A stretch of 64,000 nt of DNA from Leisingera sp. SS27. GTDB lineage: Bacteria > Pseudomonadota > Alphaproteobacteria > Rhodobacterales > Rhodobacteraceae. The number at the start of each line of letters is the position of its first letter. Position 1 is the stretch's first letter. Positions 17,391 through 26,513 of the stretch are shown here, piece by piece. Below the pieces are notes generated by a model. That model worked only from the letters and a program-made list of their open reading frames with translations, was not told the DNA's origin and ran no database searches. A program made the translations under genes and the position numbers. The stretch covers positions 124,001 through 188,000 of the forward strand of contig NZ_JAQNCY010000006.1 of assembly GCF_028368855.1 (NCBI RefSeq). Reading direction: 5' to 3'.

Positions 17391-17828
17391 ATGCAGACCA
17401 ACTCTGCCCTTCCTTCTGTTGCGCAGCTCAAGGCCGAGGCCCGGCTCTTGCGCAAGCATTCCAAGGCCCAAGGCCTGCCCATCCCCCACAGCACCGCATT
17501 GGAGCAAATCGCCCAGTATTACGGTTTCCGCGACTGGAACACGCTCCACGCCCGCGCGTCCAACGCGCCGGAACTGCAGGTGGGAGTGCGGGTTGAGGGG
17601 CGCTACTTGGGCCAGCCCTTCACCGGCTATGTCCACGGTCTGGCCGCCTGCGGCGGCAATGGCCACCGGCGGATCACCCTGCAATTCGACGCGCCCGTGG
17701 ACGTGGTCCAGTTCGACAGCTTCTCCTCCTGGCGCCAGCGGGTGTCCGCGGTGATCAATGCTGACGACCGCTCGCCCCAGAAGACTTCCAACGGCCTTCC
17801 GCACCTGACGGTCAGCCCGCTGGAATAG
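17391..17828 (+). CDS. Glyoxalase-superfamily-like small protein
   Basis: 145 residues. The N-terminal helix pair (QLKAEARLLRKHSKAQGLPI, then ALEQIAQYYGFRDWNTLHAR) matches small proteins that annotation pipelines call glyoxalase superfamily, although the catalytic VOC fold is not obvious here. The C-terminal half (VRVEGRYLGQPFTGYVHGL) is a short beta-rich domain. No signal peptide. Stands alone, 193 bases after mtaB, with a bidirectional terminator shared with petC. Function unknown. Confidence 0.65.
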   Translation: MQTNSALPSVAQLKAEARLLRKHSKAQGLPIPHSTALEQIAQYYGFRDWNTLHARASNAPELQVGVRVEGRYLGQPFTGYVHGLAACGGNGHRRITLQFDAPVDVVQFDSFSSWRQRVSAVINADDRSPQKTSNGLPHLTVSPLE

Positions 17829-17842
17829 CTTCCTCCACAAAG

Positions 17843-17876
17843 AAAAACCCCCGCAAGCATCACTTGCGGGGGTTTG
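17843..17876. terminator. Bidirectional terminator between convergent genes
   Basis: Perfect 10-bp stem CCCCCGCAAG / CTTGCGGGGG with loop CATCA, flanked by AAAAA on the left and TTT on the right, so it can stop both the glyoxalase-like gene (+) and petC (-). Confidence 0.9.
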
Positions 17877-17907
17877 ATGTTTTCAGCGCTGTGTCAGCCG
17901 TCAGGGA

Positions 17908-18696
17908 TCAGTGCTTGCCCTTGTGCGGCGCCCACAGGCGCTTGTTGGTCAGATACAGCATCACAGACAGCAGGGTCAGGAACAGCACGCCGACAAAACC
18001 GGCCTGCTTGCGGGCCATCATCTTGGGCTCCGCGGTCCACATCAGGAAGGCCGCGACGTCCTGCGACATGGCTTCCACGTCGTTGGCATGGCCGTCGGCG
18101 AACTCAACCTGCTCATCCGACAGCGGCGGCGCCATCGAGATCCAGCCGCCCGGGAAGGCGGTGTTCTCATAGAAGATGGTGCCTGCTTCTTCCTTTTCCT
18201 CACCGGTGTAGCCAGCCAGCAGCGAGGCGATGTATTCGGCACCGCCCATGCCCTTGAACAGCTGGTTGATACCCAGGCCATAGGGGCCGTGGAAGCCCGC
18301 ACGCGCCTTGGCCATCATGCTGAGATCCGGGGCGCCGGCATTGTTGTTTTCCGGGAAGAAGTCCACCGGCTTGGCCGGGCGGTCCTCATCCAGTTCCGGA
18401 TCGTAGACGCTGAAGTTGTCAGCTGCGTAGGCACGCACCTGGTCCTCCGGCAGCTGCGGGCCGCCCTCGTCTGCCAGGGTGCGGATCGGCACCAGCTTCA
18501 GCCCGTGGCAGGCTGCGCAGACTTCAGTGTAGATCTGCAGGCCGCGCTGCAGCTGGTTGCGGTCGTAGGTGCCGAACGGGCCCTCAAACGAGAAGGCGTA
18601 GTCGGTGATATGCTGGTCGCCGCCGCCTGCTGCGAAAGACGCAGCAGGGATCATGGCCAGAGCGAAGGCGGCACCGGTTGCCAGTTTCTTGAACAT
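17908..18696 (-). CDS. petC: Cytochrome c1 of the bc1 complex
   Basis: 262 residues. A signal peptide ([20 protein letters not shown]) precedes the periplasmic domain with haem-binding CAACHG near residue 55 and a methionine-containing region; a C-terminal anchor ([18 protein letters not shown]) holds it in the membrane. Passes electrons from the Rieske protein to soluble or membrane cytochrome c. Third gene of the petABC operon. Confidence 0.97.
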   Translation of the reverse strand: MFKKLATGAAFALAMIPAASFAAGGGDQHITDYAFSFEGPFGTYDRNQLQRGLQIYTEVCAACHGLKLVPIRTLADEGGPQLPEDQVRAYAADNFSVYDPELDEDRPAKPVDFFPENNNAGAPDLSMMAKARAGFHGPYGLGINQLFKGMGGAEYIASLLAGYTGEEKEEAGTIFYENTAFPGGWISMAPPLSDEQVEFADGHANDVEAMSQDVAAFLMWTAEPKMMARKQAGFVGVLFLTLLSVMLYLTNKRLWAPHKGKH

Positions 18697-18715
18697 TGTC
18701 AGGTGTTCCTTCTTT

Positions 18716-20050
18716 TTACTCGGCGGGAGTGGCTTCAGCAGAAGATTTCTTGCCGTAGTGGGCGTCGAAATCGTCTTCGATGGTTGCAGGCTGTGCCAGC
18801 GGCTTCTCGATCACACCCAGCAGCGGCAGGATCACGAAGAAGTAGCCGAACCAGTAGGCCGATGCGATCAGCGAGAACGATGCATAGGGCTCTTCCGCCG
18901 GCATCGCGCCCAGCCACATCAGGGCAAAGAAGTCGACGACCAGCAGCGCGAACCACCATTTGAACATCGGGCGGTAACGGCCCGAACGCACGTTGGAGGT
19001 GTCCAGCCAGGGCGCCAGCGCCATGGCCAGGATCGCACCGAACATGGCGATCACGCCGAAGAACTTCGCATCCACGATACCGCCGGTCACGAAGGAGGCG
19101 AACTGCACCACCCAGACCTCGGAGGTGAAGGCACGCAGGATCGCGTAGAACGGCAGGAAGTACCATTCCGGAACGATGTGCGCCGGGGTCACCAGCGGGT
19201 TGGCTTCGATGTAGTTGTCCGGGTGGCCAAGGTAGTTCGGCATGAAGCCGACGATGGCCCAGAAGATCACCAGCACAACGGCCAGGCCCAGGAAGTCCTT
19301 GATCACGAAGTACGGCCAGAACGGCAGGGTGTCCTTCTCGGCTTCCGCCTTGGACCCTTTGCGGACATCAACACCGGTCGGGTTGTTGTTGCCAGTGGTG
19401 TGGAAGGCCCAGATGTGCACGATCACCAGCGCTGCAATCACGAAGGGCAGCAGGTAGTGCAGCGAGAAGAAGCGGTTCAGGGTGGCGTTGTCCACTGCGG
19501 GCCCGCCCAGCAGCCAGGTCTGGATCGCTTCGCCGATGAACGGGATCGCGCCGAACAGGCCGGTGATAACGGTTGCACCCCAGAAGGACATCTGGCCCCA
19601 GGGCAGCACGTAGCCCATGAAGGCGGTGCCCATCATCATCAGGTAGATCAGCATGCCGACGATCCAGGTGACTTCGCGGGGCGCCTTGTAGGAGCCGTAG
19701 TACAGGCCGCGGAAGATGTGGATGTAGACGGCAACAAAGAACAGCGAGGCGCCGTTCATGTGCAGGTAACGCAGCATATGGCCGCCGTTCACGTCGCGCA
19801 TGATATGCTCGACAGAGGCGAACGCCAGGTCAACGTGCGGGGTGTAGTGCATCACCAGGACGATGCCGGTGACGATCTGCAGCGCCAGGCAGAACGCCAG
19901 GACGATGCCCCAGATCCACCACCAGTTCAGGTTCTTGGGGGTGGGGATCATGATGGTGTCATAGATCAGGCCGACGATGGGCAGGCGGCTGTGCAGCCAC
20001 TTTTCTGCGCCTGTCTTCGGCTCGTAATGGTCGTGCGGAATACCGGACAT
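18716..20050 (-). CDS. petB: Cytochrome b of the bc1 complex
   Basis: 444 residues, about eight membrane helices. Haem ligand regions are seen in [20 protein letters not shown] and [18 protein letters not shown], and [10 protein letters not shown] is the Qo-site PEWY motif. Oxidises ubiquinol at Qo and reduces ubiquinone at Qi, pumping protons. The C-terminal tail after the last helix is extended as in other Rhodobacteraceae. Lies 12 bases after petA and 19 before petC. Confidence 0.98.
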   Translation of the reverse strand: MSGIPHDHYEPKTGAEKWLHSRLPIVGLIYDTIMIPTPKNLNWWWIWGIVLAFCLALQIVTGIVLVMHYTPHVDLAFASVEHIMRDVNGGHMLRYLHMNGASLFFVAVYIHIFRGLYYGSYKAPREVTWIVGMLIYLMMMGTAFMGYVLPWGQMSFWGATVITGLFGAIPFIGEAIQTWLLGGPAVDNATLNRFFSLHYLLPFVIAALVIVHIWAFHTTGNNNPTGVDVRKGSKAEAEKDTLPFWPYFVIKDFLGLAVVLVIFWAIVGFMPNYLGHPDNYIEANPLVTPAHIVPEWYFLPFYAILRAFTSEVWVVQFASFVTGGIVDAKFFGVIAMFGAILAMALAPWLDTSNVRSGRYRPMFKWWFALLVVDFFALMWLGAMPAEEPYASFSLIASAYWFGYFFVILPLLGVIEKPLAQPATIEDDFDAHYGKKSSAEATPAE

Positions 20051-20062
20051 GAGCGCGTTTCC

Positions 20063-20623
20063 TTATCCCAGCTTGATGGTGTTGGCGTCGGTGAACTCAG
20101 CCACCGGCACGTGCAGGTTCTCAGGCGCCGGGCCTTTGCGGATGCGGCCTGCGGTGTCGTAGTGCGACCCGTGGCAGGGGCAGAACCAGCCGTTGAATTC
20201 GCCGGCACCGTCGCCCAGCGGCACACAGCCGAGGTGGGTGCAAACACCCATCATCACCAGCCATTCGCCGGCGTCGTCCATGGTGCGGTTCACGTCAGCC
20301 GCGTCGGTGCCCGGCTTGTTGGCGTTTTCCGACCGCGGGTCGATCAGTTCGGACAGCTCCACGGCACGGGCTGCCTCGATCTCTTCCTGGGTGCGGCGGC
20401 GGATAAACACCGGCTTGCCAAGGAACATGACCGAGATCTGCGTGCCAACTTCCACGCCGCTGACATCGACCAGGATCGAGGACAGCGCTTTCACGTCGGC
20501 GGAGGGGTTCATCTGGTTGACCAGGGGCCATACGGCGGCACCCGCGGTCACTGCCCCGGCGCCGGCAGTGGCGTAGTAGAGGAAATCTCTCCGGGTTCCT
20601 TCGTGGTCTTCTGCGTGGGACAC
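20063..20623 (-). CDS. petA: Ubiquinol-cytochrome c reductase Rieske iron-sulfur subunit
   Basis: 186 residues. An N-terminal Tat-type segment ([19 protein letters not shown]) doubles as the membrane anchor. The 2Fe-2S ligands are in CTHLGC and CPCHGSHYD. First gene of petABC; its promoter should lie in the 211 bases upstream, where I see no confident boxes. The petP-petR regulators often linked to this operon are about 17 kb away in this window. Confidence 0.97.
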   Translation of the reverse strand: MSHAEDHEGTRRDFLYYATAGAGAVTAGAAVWPLVNQMNPSADVKALSSILVDVSGVEVGTQISVMFLGKPVFIRRRTQEEIEAARAVELSELIDPRSENANKPGTDAADVNRTMDDAGEWLVMMGVCTHLGCVPLGDGAGEFNGWFCPCHGSHYDTAGRIRKGPAPENLHVPVAEFTDANTIKLG

Positions 20624-20834
20624 GAGGTTTTCTCCAATTCCAGCGCCCGTTTAGGGCAAACATGCGCATGCACCGCGATTGCTCGCAGTGACTCAGGCGC
20701 GTGTCTAGCGGGGAGAAGCCGCTTCGTCCAGCGGTCATAGGCGCGCAGAAAGCCGCAGACGGCAATTCTGTCACGCCTGAGTGACAGTGCCGCACCCATA
20801 TCGGCGCGGCACCTGTCCGTTTCAAGGGGCCTGC

Positions 20835-21437
20835 TCAGGCCGCGGGCGGTTTTGTGGCCTGCATCGCGGGGCGCGATTCGAAATCTGCGAACCAGTCTGC
20901 CAGCGCCTCATTGCCTTGGCGCCAATTGGTGTCCGGGTGGCGGAAATCCACATAAGCCAGCGCACAGGCCACCGCGATCTGGCCGATGTCCAGCGGCCCC
21001 TGCAGGTGGCTCATCCAGCGCGCATTCAGCGCCGAACAGCCGCCCAGCACCTTCCCCTGCTGCGCGTCCAGCCAGCTGTCCCACTGTTTGTCTTCGGGTC
21101 GCAGCCGTTTTTCGTAGGACATCAGCACCGCCGCATCCATGATTCCGTCGGCAGTGGCCTCCAGCACCATGCTGTCCCAGCCACGGCCATACAGCCTGCC
21201 GCCGGCGCGTTCGTCCAGATAGGCGCAGATCACCCGGCTGTCATAGAGCGCCGGCCCGTCGTTGCGTTCCAGCGCCGGGATCTTGGCCAGCGGGTTGCTG
21301 GATTTCACATCCGGGCTGGGGCTGAGGGGCGTGGTGGTGACGTCCAGTATCTCGACGTCCTCCAGCTGCCCGGTTTCGTGCAGCAGCACCATAACCTTGC
21401 GGGCAAAAGGGGATGCTTGGGAATAAGTGAGCCTCAT
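20835..21437 (-). CDS. Glutathione S-transferase family protein
   Basis: 200 residues. N-terminal thioredoxin fold with SPFARKVMVLLHETG, then NPLAKIPALERNDGPALYDSRVI, where cis-Pro and the glutathione gamma-glutamyl site (here ALYDSRVI) are typical, and an all-helical C-terminal domain. Start at 21437 chosen because GGAGG lies 7 bases upstream; a longer frame begins at 21497. Resembles YfcF/YliJ-like GSTs; substrate unknown. Single gene, 88 bases from the PaiB-like gene. Confidence 0.85.
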   Translation of the reverse strand: MRLTYSQASPFARKVMVLLHETGQLEDVEILDVTTTPLSPSPDVKSSNPLAKIPALERNDGPALYDSRVICAYLDERAGGRLYGRGWDSMVLEATADGIMDAAVLMSYEKRLRPEDKQWDSWLDAQQGKVLGGCSALNARWMSHLQGPLDIGQIAVACALAYVDFRHPDTNWRQGNEALADWFADFESRPAMQATKPPAA

Positions 21438-21525
21438 TTTAAATCCTCCGCTGTTTGGCCGCAGCCTACTGCAAGCGGACCTGAGGGGAAGGGGCAATTA
21501 CAGCACTTCGCGCCGTGACAATACG

Positions 21526-22149
21526 TTAGGACCTGACCGGCCCATGACGCATCAGCGCAGCCAGCTCCTCCAGCTCTGCACCTATGCCGCCGGCTATGGC
21601 CTCTGCCGCTCCGGCGCGCGCGGCGTCAGTTTTGTTCTGGCTGAGCTTCCAGGTGCCATCGGTGCCCGTGATCCGCATCCGGGCAGGCACGATCATCCGC
21701 ATCATCCGGTCCAGCGCCTCTGCGCCCATCTTGCTGGTGGTCCAGGGCGGCTTCGGCGCCAGCCGCGCCTCATAAAACGCAGACTGCCGGTCCAGCAGGC
21801 CGCGCAGTTCTTCATCCGGGCGCAGCTCCAGTGCGCCGGTCAGATGCACCGCGACATAGTTCCAGGTCGGCACCTGGTCCGGCACCCCGTACCAATCGGG
21901 TGAGACATATCCATCCGGCCCGCTGACGGCGATCCTGGCCGGACGCGCCTCCTTCAGCATCCGCACAATCGGATTGGAGCGCACCAGATGCAGTTCCGCC
22001 CATTCCCCGTCTTCGGAAATCAGGAACGGCACATGACTGATCAGCGGCGCCTCCTGCCCGGACACAGCCAGCACGCCAAAGGCCCGCGCACGGGCAAACG
22101 CCAGATTCTGCGCCGTCTCAGCGTCATGGAAAACCGGATTGGGATGCAT
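21526..22149 (-). CDS. FMN-binding negative regulator, PaiB family
   Basis: 207 residues. MHPNPVFHD, AFARARAFGVLAVSGQEAPL, SPDWYGVPDQVPTWNYVAVH and KMGAEALDRMMRMIVPARMR match the PaiB-type split-barrel flavin-binding family. AGGAGA lies before the chosen ATG at 22149; the frame reads upstream into the riboswitch region but that part is not protein-like. Members were first described as sporulation regulators in Bacillus; in proteobacteria the role is unclear. It faces away from the FMN riboswitch, which may be more than chance as it probably binds FMN. Confidence 0.85.
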   Translation of the reverse strand: MHPNPVFHDAETAQNLAFARARAFGVLAVSGQEAPLISHVPFLISEDGEWAELHLVRSNPIVRMLKEARPARIAVSGPDGYVSPDWYGVPDQVPTWNYVAVHLTGALELRPDEELRGLLDRQSAFYEARLAPKPPWTTSKMGAEALDRMMRMIVPARMRITGTDGTWKLSQNKTDAARAGAAEAIAGGIGAELEELAALMRHGPVRS

Positions 22150-22534
22150 GCTCTTTCTCCTGTGCCTGCCCGTCCCGCATACTATGGAACCCGGCCTTGC
22201 AATTTGAAAAGCTCCACTTGCCTGCTCAGGAACAATACCAATTTCACTTCCCGGCCGGGCGTCCAGCGTTCCGATCTTGAAATCGGCCGCGGTGCTTGGC
22301 AATGTCCGCATGTTCTCAGGGCGGGGCGGAATTCCCCACCGGCGGTAAGCGGGCAGGTCCCGTAAGCCCGCGAGCGGCTTCCAAGGTTTGGAAGTGTCAG
22401 CAGATCTGGTGCGACTCCAGAGCCGACGGTCACAGTCCGGATGGAAGAGAACGTGCAGAAGGGCGGCGCCAGGCGTGCGCCCGTCTGCTCGTGATCGCCT
22501 TGGGTGACGTGTCAAACCTATAGGAGATTACGAA
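22150..22534. other. Intergenic region carrying the FMN riboswitch
   Basis: 385 bases between divergent genes. About 22313-22488 is the FMN aptamer and a following hairpin. The left 160 bases should hold promoters for both genes; I see no clear boxes. Confidence 0.7.
22313..22452 (+). promoter_or_regulatory. FMN riboswitch (RFN element) controlling ribH
   Basis: The conserved blocks appear in order: TCTCAGGGCGGGGCGGAATT, CCCCACCGGCGGTA, AAGCCCGCGAGCG, TCAGCAGATCTGGTG, CTCCAGAGCCGACGGTCA and CAGTCCGGATGGAAGAGA. This is a complete RFN aptamer, about 80 bases before the ribH start. A hairpin (GCAGA-A-GGGCG at 22455 pairing with CGCCC-G-TCTGC at 22478) follows without a T-run, so control is probably translational or Rho-linked. 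Confidence 0.97.
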
Positions 22535-22972
22535 ATGACACACACCCGCTATGCCTTCATCAAGGCGCAATGGCATGTTGATATTGTCGACCGCGCGCTG
22601 GAGGGATTCCTGCAGCTGATCCCGGCGGATCAGGTCGACGTCTTTGATGTTCCCGGCGCCTTTGAAATGCCCCTTCTGGCGCAGGAGCTGGCGAAAACCG
22701 GCAAATACGCCGCCGTGGCCTGCGCCGCCCTCGTGGTGGATGGCGGCATCTACCGGCACGATTTCGTGGCTCAGGCGGTGGTCGACGGGCTGATGCGCGC
22801 CGGCATGGACACTGGTGTGCCGGTGCTGTCGGTCTCGCTGACCCCGCATCATTTCCAGGAAACGGAGCATCACATGGCCATCTACCGCGCGCACTTCGTG
22901 CAAAAGGGCAACGAAGCCGCCAGTGCAGCCCTGATGATCACCAAGACGCGGGAAGAAGCGCTGACCGCCTAA
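22535..22972 (+). CDS. ribH2: 6,7-dimethyl-8-ribityllumazine synthase, RibH2 type
   Basis: 145 residues. Condenses the ribityl-pyrimidine with dihydroxybutanone phosphate to lumazine, the riboflavin precursor. FIKAQWHVDIVD, FDVPGAFEMPLLA, VVDGGIYRHDFVA and VLSVSLTPHHFQE match the orphan RibH2 form known from Brucella and Mesorhizobium rather than the classical RibH (which has GAT.H..YV). The FMN riboswitch directly upstream agrees with that form. GGAGATTACGAA precedes the ATG. Its stop overlaps the thiQ stop tail to tail. The ordinary rib operon is not in the window. Confidence 0.93.
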   Translation: MTHTRYAFIKAQWHVDIVDRALEGFLQLIPADQVDVFDVPGAFEMPLLAQELAKTGKYAAVACAALVVDGGIYRHDFVAQAVVDGLMRAGMDTGVPVLSVSLTPHHFQETEHHMAIYRAHFVQKGNEAASAALMITKTREEALTA

Positions 22973-23661
22973 CCCAAATAGGCCTTCAACGCAGGCGGCG
23001 GGTTGTCCAGCAGTTCCGCCGTCTGCTGCGGCGGATGCGCCTTGCCGTCCGCCAACAGCACCACCTGGTCCGCGATCCGGCGGGCGTCGTTCGGGTCATG
23101 GCTGACCATCAGCACCGTGGCACCGCTTTCGCGCGCCAGCTCCGCCACCAGATCCAACATCTCTGCCTTCAGCGCCGGGCCCAGCGCGGCAAAGGGCTCA
23201 TCCAGCAGCAGGATGTCCCGCCCCTGCACCAGCACCCGCGCCAGCGCCACCCGGCTTTGCTGACCGCCGGACAGCGCCGCAGGCTTGCGTGTGCCCATAC
23301 CGCCCAGGCCAACCCGCTCCAGCGCGGCATCAACCCGGCGCCACTCCGACGCGCTCAGCCGCAGGTTCGCATGCAGCCCCAGGCCCACATTCTGTGCCAC
23401 GGTCAGGTGCGGGAACAGGTTGCCGTCCTGAAACAGCATCGCCACCGGCCGCTTGCCCGGCGCCTGGCGGGTCAGCTCCGCGCCGTTCCACAAAATACGC
23501 CCGCGGGTGACGGGCAGGAAACCGGCCACTGCCTCCACCAGAGTGGATTTCCCGGCGCCGGAAGGGCCGATCACCGCCACGCAGGCGCCGGGCGCGATCT
23601 CCAGATCCGCCTCCACCGCGTAGTCGCCGTTCATGATCCGGCAGGTCTCAAGCCTCAGCAT
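22969..23661 (-). CDS. thiQ: Thiamine ABC transporter ATP-binding protein
   Basis: 230 residues. Walker A GPSGAGKST near residue 34, Q-loop LFQDGNLF, signature LSGGQQSRVALARV and Walker B ILLLDEPFAALG, then the switch histidine in VSHD. Energises thiamine uptake through ThiP. Start at 23661 (MLRLETCRIMNG) overlaps the thiP end by 14 bases; an upstream in-frame start would extend further into thiP. Last gene of thiBPQ. Confidence 0.93.
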   Translation of the reverse strand: MLRLETCRIMNGDYAVEADLEIAPGACVAVIGPSGAGKSTLVEAVAGFLPVTRGRILWNGAELTRQAPGKRPVAMLFQDGNLFPHLTVAQNVGLGLHANLRLSASEWRRVDAALERVGLGGMGTRKPAALSGGQQSRVALARVLVQGRDILLLDEPFAALGPALKAEMLDLVAELARESGATVLMVSHDPNDARRIADQVVLLADGKAHPPQQTAELLDNPPPALKAYLG

Positions 23662-25204
23662 GCCAGCGTCCTCCGCGGTCCAAGATCCAGAATGCCCCCA
23701 TCGACAGCACAAGCAGCAGCAGCGCCGCGCCTGCCGCCGCCTCCATCCGGTAGGCCCCCATCAGCCGGTAGATCTGCAAGGGCAGCGTCGCAAAATCCGG
23801 ATCGGCAAACAGCGCGACAACGCCCAGGTCGCCCATCGACAGGGCGGCTGCCAGCCCGGCGGCAAACCCTGTCTGCGCCCGCATCCGCGGCAGGTAAACC
23901 CGGCGCACAAAGGCCCATCCCTGCATGTCCAGCGACAGCGACAACCGGCCATAGCGCCCAAGCACCTCCCGCGCCCGCGGCACCAGGATGCGCATGGCAA
24001 AGGGCAGCGCCATCACCGCATTGACCAGCGCCGTCACCGGCAGCGCCAGCGCAAACGGGTCCGCGATGGGATAGATCAGAATGAACAATCCGGTGCCGAT
24101 CACCAGCGGCGAGGCCGCAAGGCCGAGGATACCCGAAAGTTCGGCGATGCCGCTGCGCCCGGCAGCAGCCGCAGCGGCCATCGGCAGGGCCAGCATCAGC
24201 AGAATCACGGTGCTGAGCGCGGCAACCAGAATCGAGTTGCCCGCCGCCTGCCAAACGGAGCCTTTCAAGGCAGCCAGCCCCGGCAGACCCGCCAGCACGA
24301 TTGCCGCCAGCGGCAGCAGCAAAAACGCCGCCGACAAGACAATCCAGAACCCGTCCAATCCGCGCGCCAGCGCCCCCTGCCCGTCCCAGCGCTGCACAGC
24401 CCGGTCAAGCCCGGCCCCAAACCCCTCACCCGCCGACACCCGCAGCGCCACCAGCGCGGCAGCGCCGGTCAGCAGCAGTTGCAGACCCGACAGCAGCGCC
24501 GCGCGGCCCAGGTCGAAATCAAAACGGAACGCCTGATAGATGGCGAGTTCGATGGTGGTCGCCCGGGGGCCGCCGCCCAAGGTCAGCGCCACTGCAAAGC
24601 TCGACAGGCAAATGGCAAAGACCACCGCCAGCGCGCCAGGCGCCACCCGCCGCAGCATCGGCCCTTCCAACAGCCGCCACATCGCCAGCGGCCCGGCATC
24701 CAGTTGCGCCGCCAGGCGGAAGCGTTCGGCAGGGATCTCCTGCCAGCCCTGCAGGATCAGCCGGGTTGCCAGCGGCAGGTTGAAAAAGACATGCGCCAGC
24801 ACCACCCCGTGCAGCCCGTAGATCTGCACCGGCTCCATCCCGAACAGACCCAGCAGGCCGCTCAGCCACCCGGCGCGGCCGAAGACCGCCAGCAGGCCAA
24901 GAATGGCCACGATAACAGGCAGAATGAAGGGCGCGCCCAACAGCGCAATCAGCAGGCTCCGCCCCCAAAACCGCCGCCGCGCCAGCGCGCGGGCAACGGG
25001 AATGGCAAGGCCAACACTTAGCAAGGCCGACAGGCTCGCCTGGGTCAGCGTGAACCGCAGCGCGGCCCAGTCGCTGGCGCCAAACCCGCTGCCGGCCTCA
25101 GCCCTGAGGGCAACAGCCCCCAGCGTCCCCAGAATCAGCGCCGCCACCAGAAGGGCCGCGCTGATACCGGGGTAAGCGCTTACTGGCTGAGCGCGTCCAG
25201 CCAT
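23648..25204 (-). CDS. thiP: Thiamine/thiamine-phosphate ABC transporter permease
   Basis: 518 residues, about twelve hydrophobic segments in two BPD-permease halves, each with an EAA-like loop (IPAERFRLAAQLDAGPLAMW near residue 180 and YGRLSLSLDMQGWAFVRRVY in the second half). One chain forms the whole channel as in other iron/thiamine type importers. Overlaps thiB by 25 bases. Inner membrane. Identity rests on context with the TPP riboswitch, thiB and thiQ. Confidence 0.92.
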   Translation of the reverse strand: MAGRAQPVSAYPGISAALLVAALILGTLGAVALRAEAGSGFGASDWAALRFTLTQASLSALLSVGLAIPVARALARRRFWGRSLLIALLGAPFILPVIVAILGLLAVFGRAGWLSGLLGLFGMEPVQIYGLHGVVLAHVFFNLPLATRLILQGWQEIPAERFRLAAQLDAGPLAMWRLLEGPMLRRVAPGALAVVFAICLSSFAVALTLGGGPRATTIELAIYQAFRFDFDLGRAALLSGLQLLLTGAAALVALRVSAGEGFGAGLDRAVQRWDGQGALARGLDGFWIVLSAAFLLLPLAAIVLAGLPGLAALKGSVWQAAGNSILVAALSTVILLMLALPMAAAAAAGRSGIAELSGILGLAASPLVIGTGLFILIYPIADPFALALPVTALVNAVMALPFAMRILVPRAREVLGRYGRLSLSLDMQGWAFVRRVYLPRMRAQTGFAAGLAAALSMGDLGVVALFADPDFATLPLQIYRLMGAYRMEAAAGAALLLLVLSMGAFWILDRGGRWHAEA

Positions 25205-26157
25205 TCGCCCAGCGCCGCATCGCGCACTTCCGCCGCTTCCGTTTCACTCAGCAGCAGCGATTTTTCAGGCGCAATCAGGGTGCCGAACCCTTCCGGCAGG
25301 CCCGCCGACGGGATCACCGCCGGATACATCCAGTTGGTGGTCGGAATGATCGACTGGAACGCATCCGACACCATGAAGGCCAGGAACTGGTCCGCCAGTT
25401 CCGGCTGGTCGGAGTTCGCCAGCTTGCCGGCAACTTCCACCTGCATGTAGTGCCCCTCATCAAAGGCCGCCGCCGCCTTGGAGCCGTCTTCCTCGGCAAT
25501 CAGATGATAAGCGGGCGAAGTGGTGTAGGACAAAACCATGTCGGCCTCGCCTTCCAGGAACATGCCATAGGCCTCGGACCAGCCCTTGGTCACGGTCACC
25601 ACGTTGTCAGAGAGGCCCTTCCAGATCTCCGGTGCCTCGTCGCCATAGGCCGCCTTGACCCACAGAAGCAGCCCCAGACCCGGCGTCGAGGAACGCGGGT
25701 CCTGAATGACGATCTTCTTGTCGCTGGCGGCCAGCGCCTTGAAATCCGCAGGTGCCGCGGCATCGGCGTTGTGGACAAAGGCGAAGTAACCCCAGTCATA
25801 GGGCACAAAGGTTGCGTCGTCCCATGCAACCGGCAGCGCAAATTCGGCACTCACCGAATGCTCTGCAAACAGGCCGGTTTCCTTGGCCGCCGCGGTCAGG
25901 TTGGTATCCAGCCCCAGAACCACATCCGCATCCGAACGCGCGCCCTCCAGCTTGACCCGCGCCAAGAGCGCCGCGCCATCGCCTGCGCCAACCAGCTTCA
26001 GGTCGCAGCCGCACACCTCTTCAAACGCTTTTTCCACTGCCGGGCCCGGGCCCCAGTCGGAAACAAAGCTGTCATAGGTATAAACGGTGAGTTCGGGCGT
26101 CTCGGCAAAAGCGGCCGAGGCGCCAAGCAGTCCCGCTGCAAATGCAAGATGTTTCAT
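25180..26157 (-). CDS. thiB: Thiamine-binding periplasmic protein
   Basis: 325 residues. Signal peptide MKHLAFAAGLLGASAAFAET, then a type II periplasmic binding fold beginning ELTVYTYDSFVSDWGPG, with VVLGLDTNLT, YDWGYFAFVHN and VLSYTTSPAYH. This matches TbpA/ThiB, which binds thiamine and its phosphates. AAGGAGG sits 5 bases before the ATG at 26157. First gene of thiBPQ, directly under a TPP riboswitch. Confidence 0.94.
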   Translation of the reverse strand: MKHLAFAAGLLGASAAFAETPELTVYTYDSFVSDWGPGPAVEKAFEEVCGCDLKLVGAGDGAALLARVKLEGARSDADVVLGLDTNLTAAAKETGLFAEHSVSAEFALPVAWDDATFVPYDWGYFAFVHNADAAAPADFKALAASDKKIVIQDPRSSTPGLGLLLWVKAAYGDEAPEIWKGLSDNVVTVTKGWSEAYGMFLEGEADMVLSYTTSPAYHLIAEEDGSKAAAAFDEGHYMQVEVAGKLANSDQPELADQFLAFMVSDAFQSIIPTTNWMYPAVIPSAGLPEGFGTLIAPEKSLLLSETEAAEVRDAALGEWLDALSQ

Positions 26158-26202
26158 GCCATCCTCCTTTGCGGCTTTGGGCAAGGGTGGAGGCTGTCCA
26201 GT

Positions 26203-26276
26203 ACCTTCCCTCCGCCGGTGTGATCCGGTTCAGGTTCAACGGGTGTCATCTCAGCGCTTGCGCGCACCCCGAGGTG
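26203..26276 (-). promoter_or_regulatory. TPP riboswitch (THI element) controlling thiBPQ
   Basis: On the minus strand: CTCGGGGTGCGCG, GCGCTGAGATGACACCC, TTGAACCTGAACCGGATCAC and CCGGCGGAGGGAAGG. The CTGAGA and ACCTGA cores of the thi-box are intact. A CCTCC at 26189-26193 can pair with the GGAGG of the thiB ribosome site at 26163-26167, suggesting control of translation. Role: repress thiamine uptake when TPP is plentiful. Confidence 0.96.
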
Positions 26277-26375
26277 GCGCGGACATTAGGCCCCAGCTGC
26301 AGCAATGACAAGCCAAAGCCCCGCCAGGACCTAAGGCTTGGTGAAACTGGACCGCTGCCAGCACCGGCCCCTTGT

Positions 26376-26432
26376 TCATCTGGCTGAAAATATCCCGGTG
26401 GAGCCGCCCCAGGCGGCGGGGGCAGCGCCCCC
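26376..26432 (+). repeat. REP-like intergenic element, copy A
   Basis: TCATCTGGCTGAAAATATCC followed by GC-rich palindromes (GCCGCCCCAGGCGGC) and the short hairpin GGGGGCAGCGCCCCC. The same order recurs at 39159 and 62914. It lies upstream of aroC; the ATG-like triplet of the element is present on the minus strand but unused here. Confidence 0.75.
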
Positions 26433-26513
26433 TCTCGCCTTTGCCGCAGAGGAATCCGCTTGAGGCACAGCCCCCTGCCCGCTAAGCACGTCCCGCAAAG
26501 GAGACCGCGCCTC

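Larger units (their letters stand above)
26158..26513. other. Intergenic region: TPP riboswitch, REP-like element, aroC leader
   Basis: 356 bases between divergent thiB and aroC. It holds the TPP aptamer on the minus strand (26203-26276), then about 90 bases without recognised signals, then a REP-like element (26376-26432) and the aroC ribosome site AAGGAG. Confidence 0.75.

Noticed and set aside
15680-17494. Long open frame antisense to mtaB and dapF
   Set aside because: Exact shadow of well-recognised genes, with no protein motif.
18605-20740. Long His/Asp/Gly-rich open frame antisense to petBA
   Set aside because: Shadow of the bc1 genes; composition follows the complement of membrane codons.
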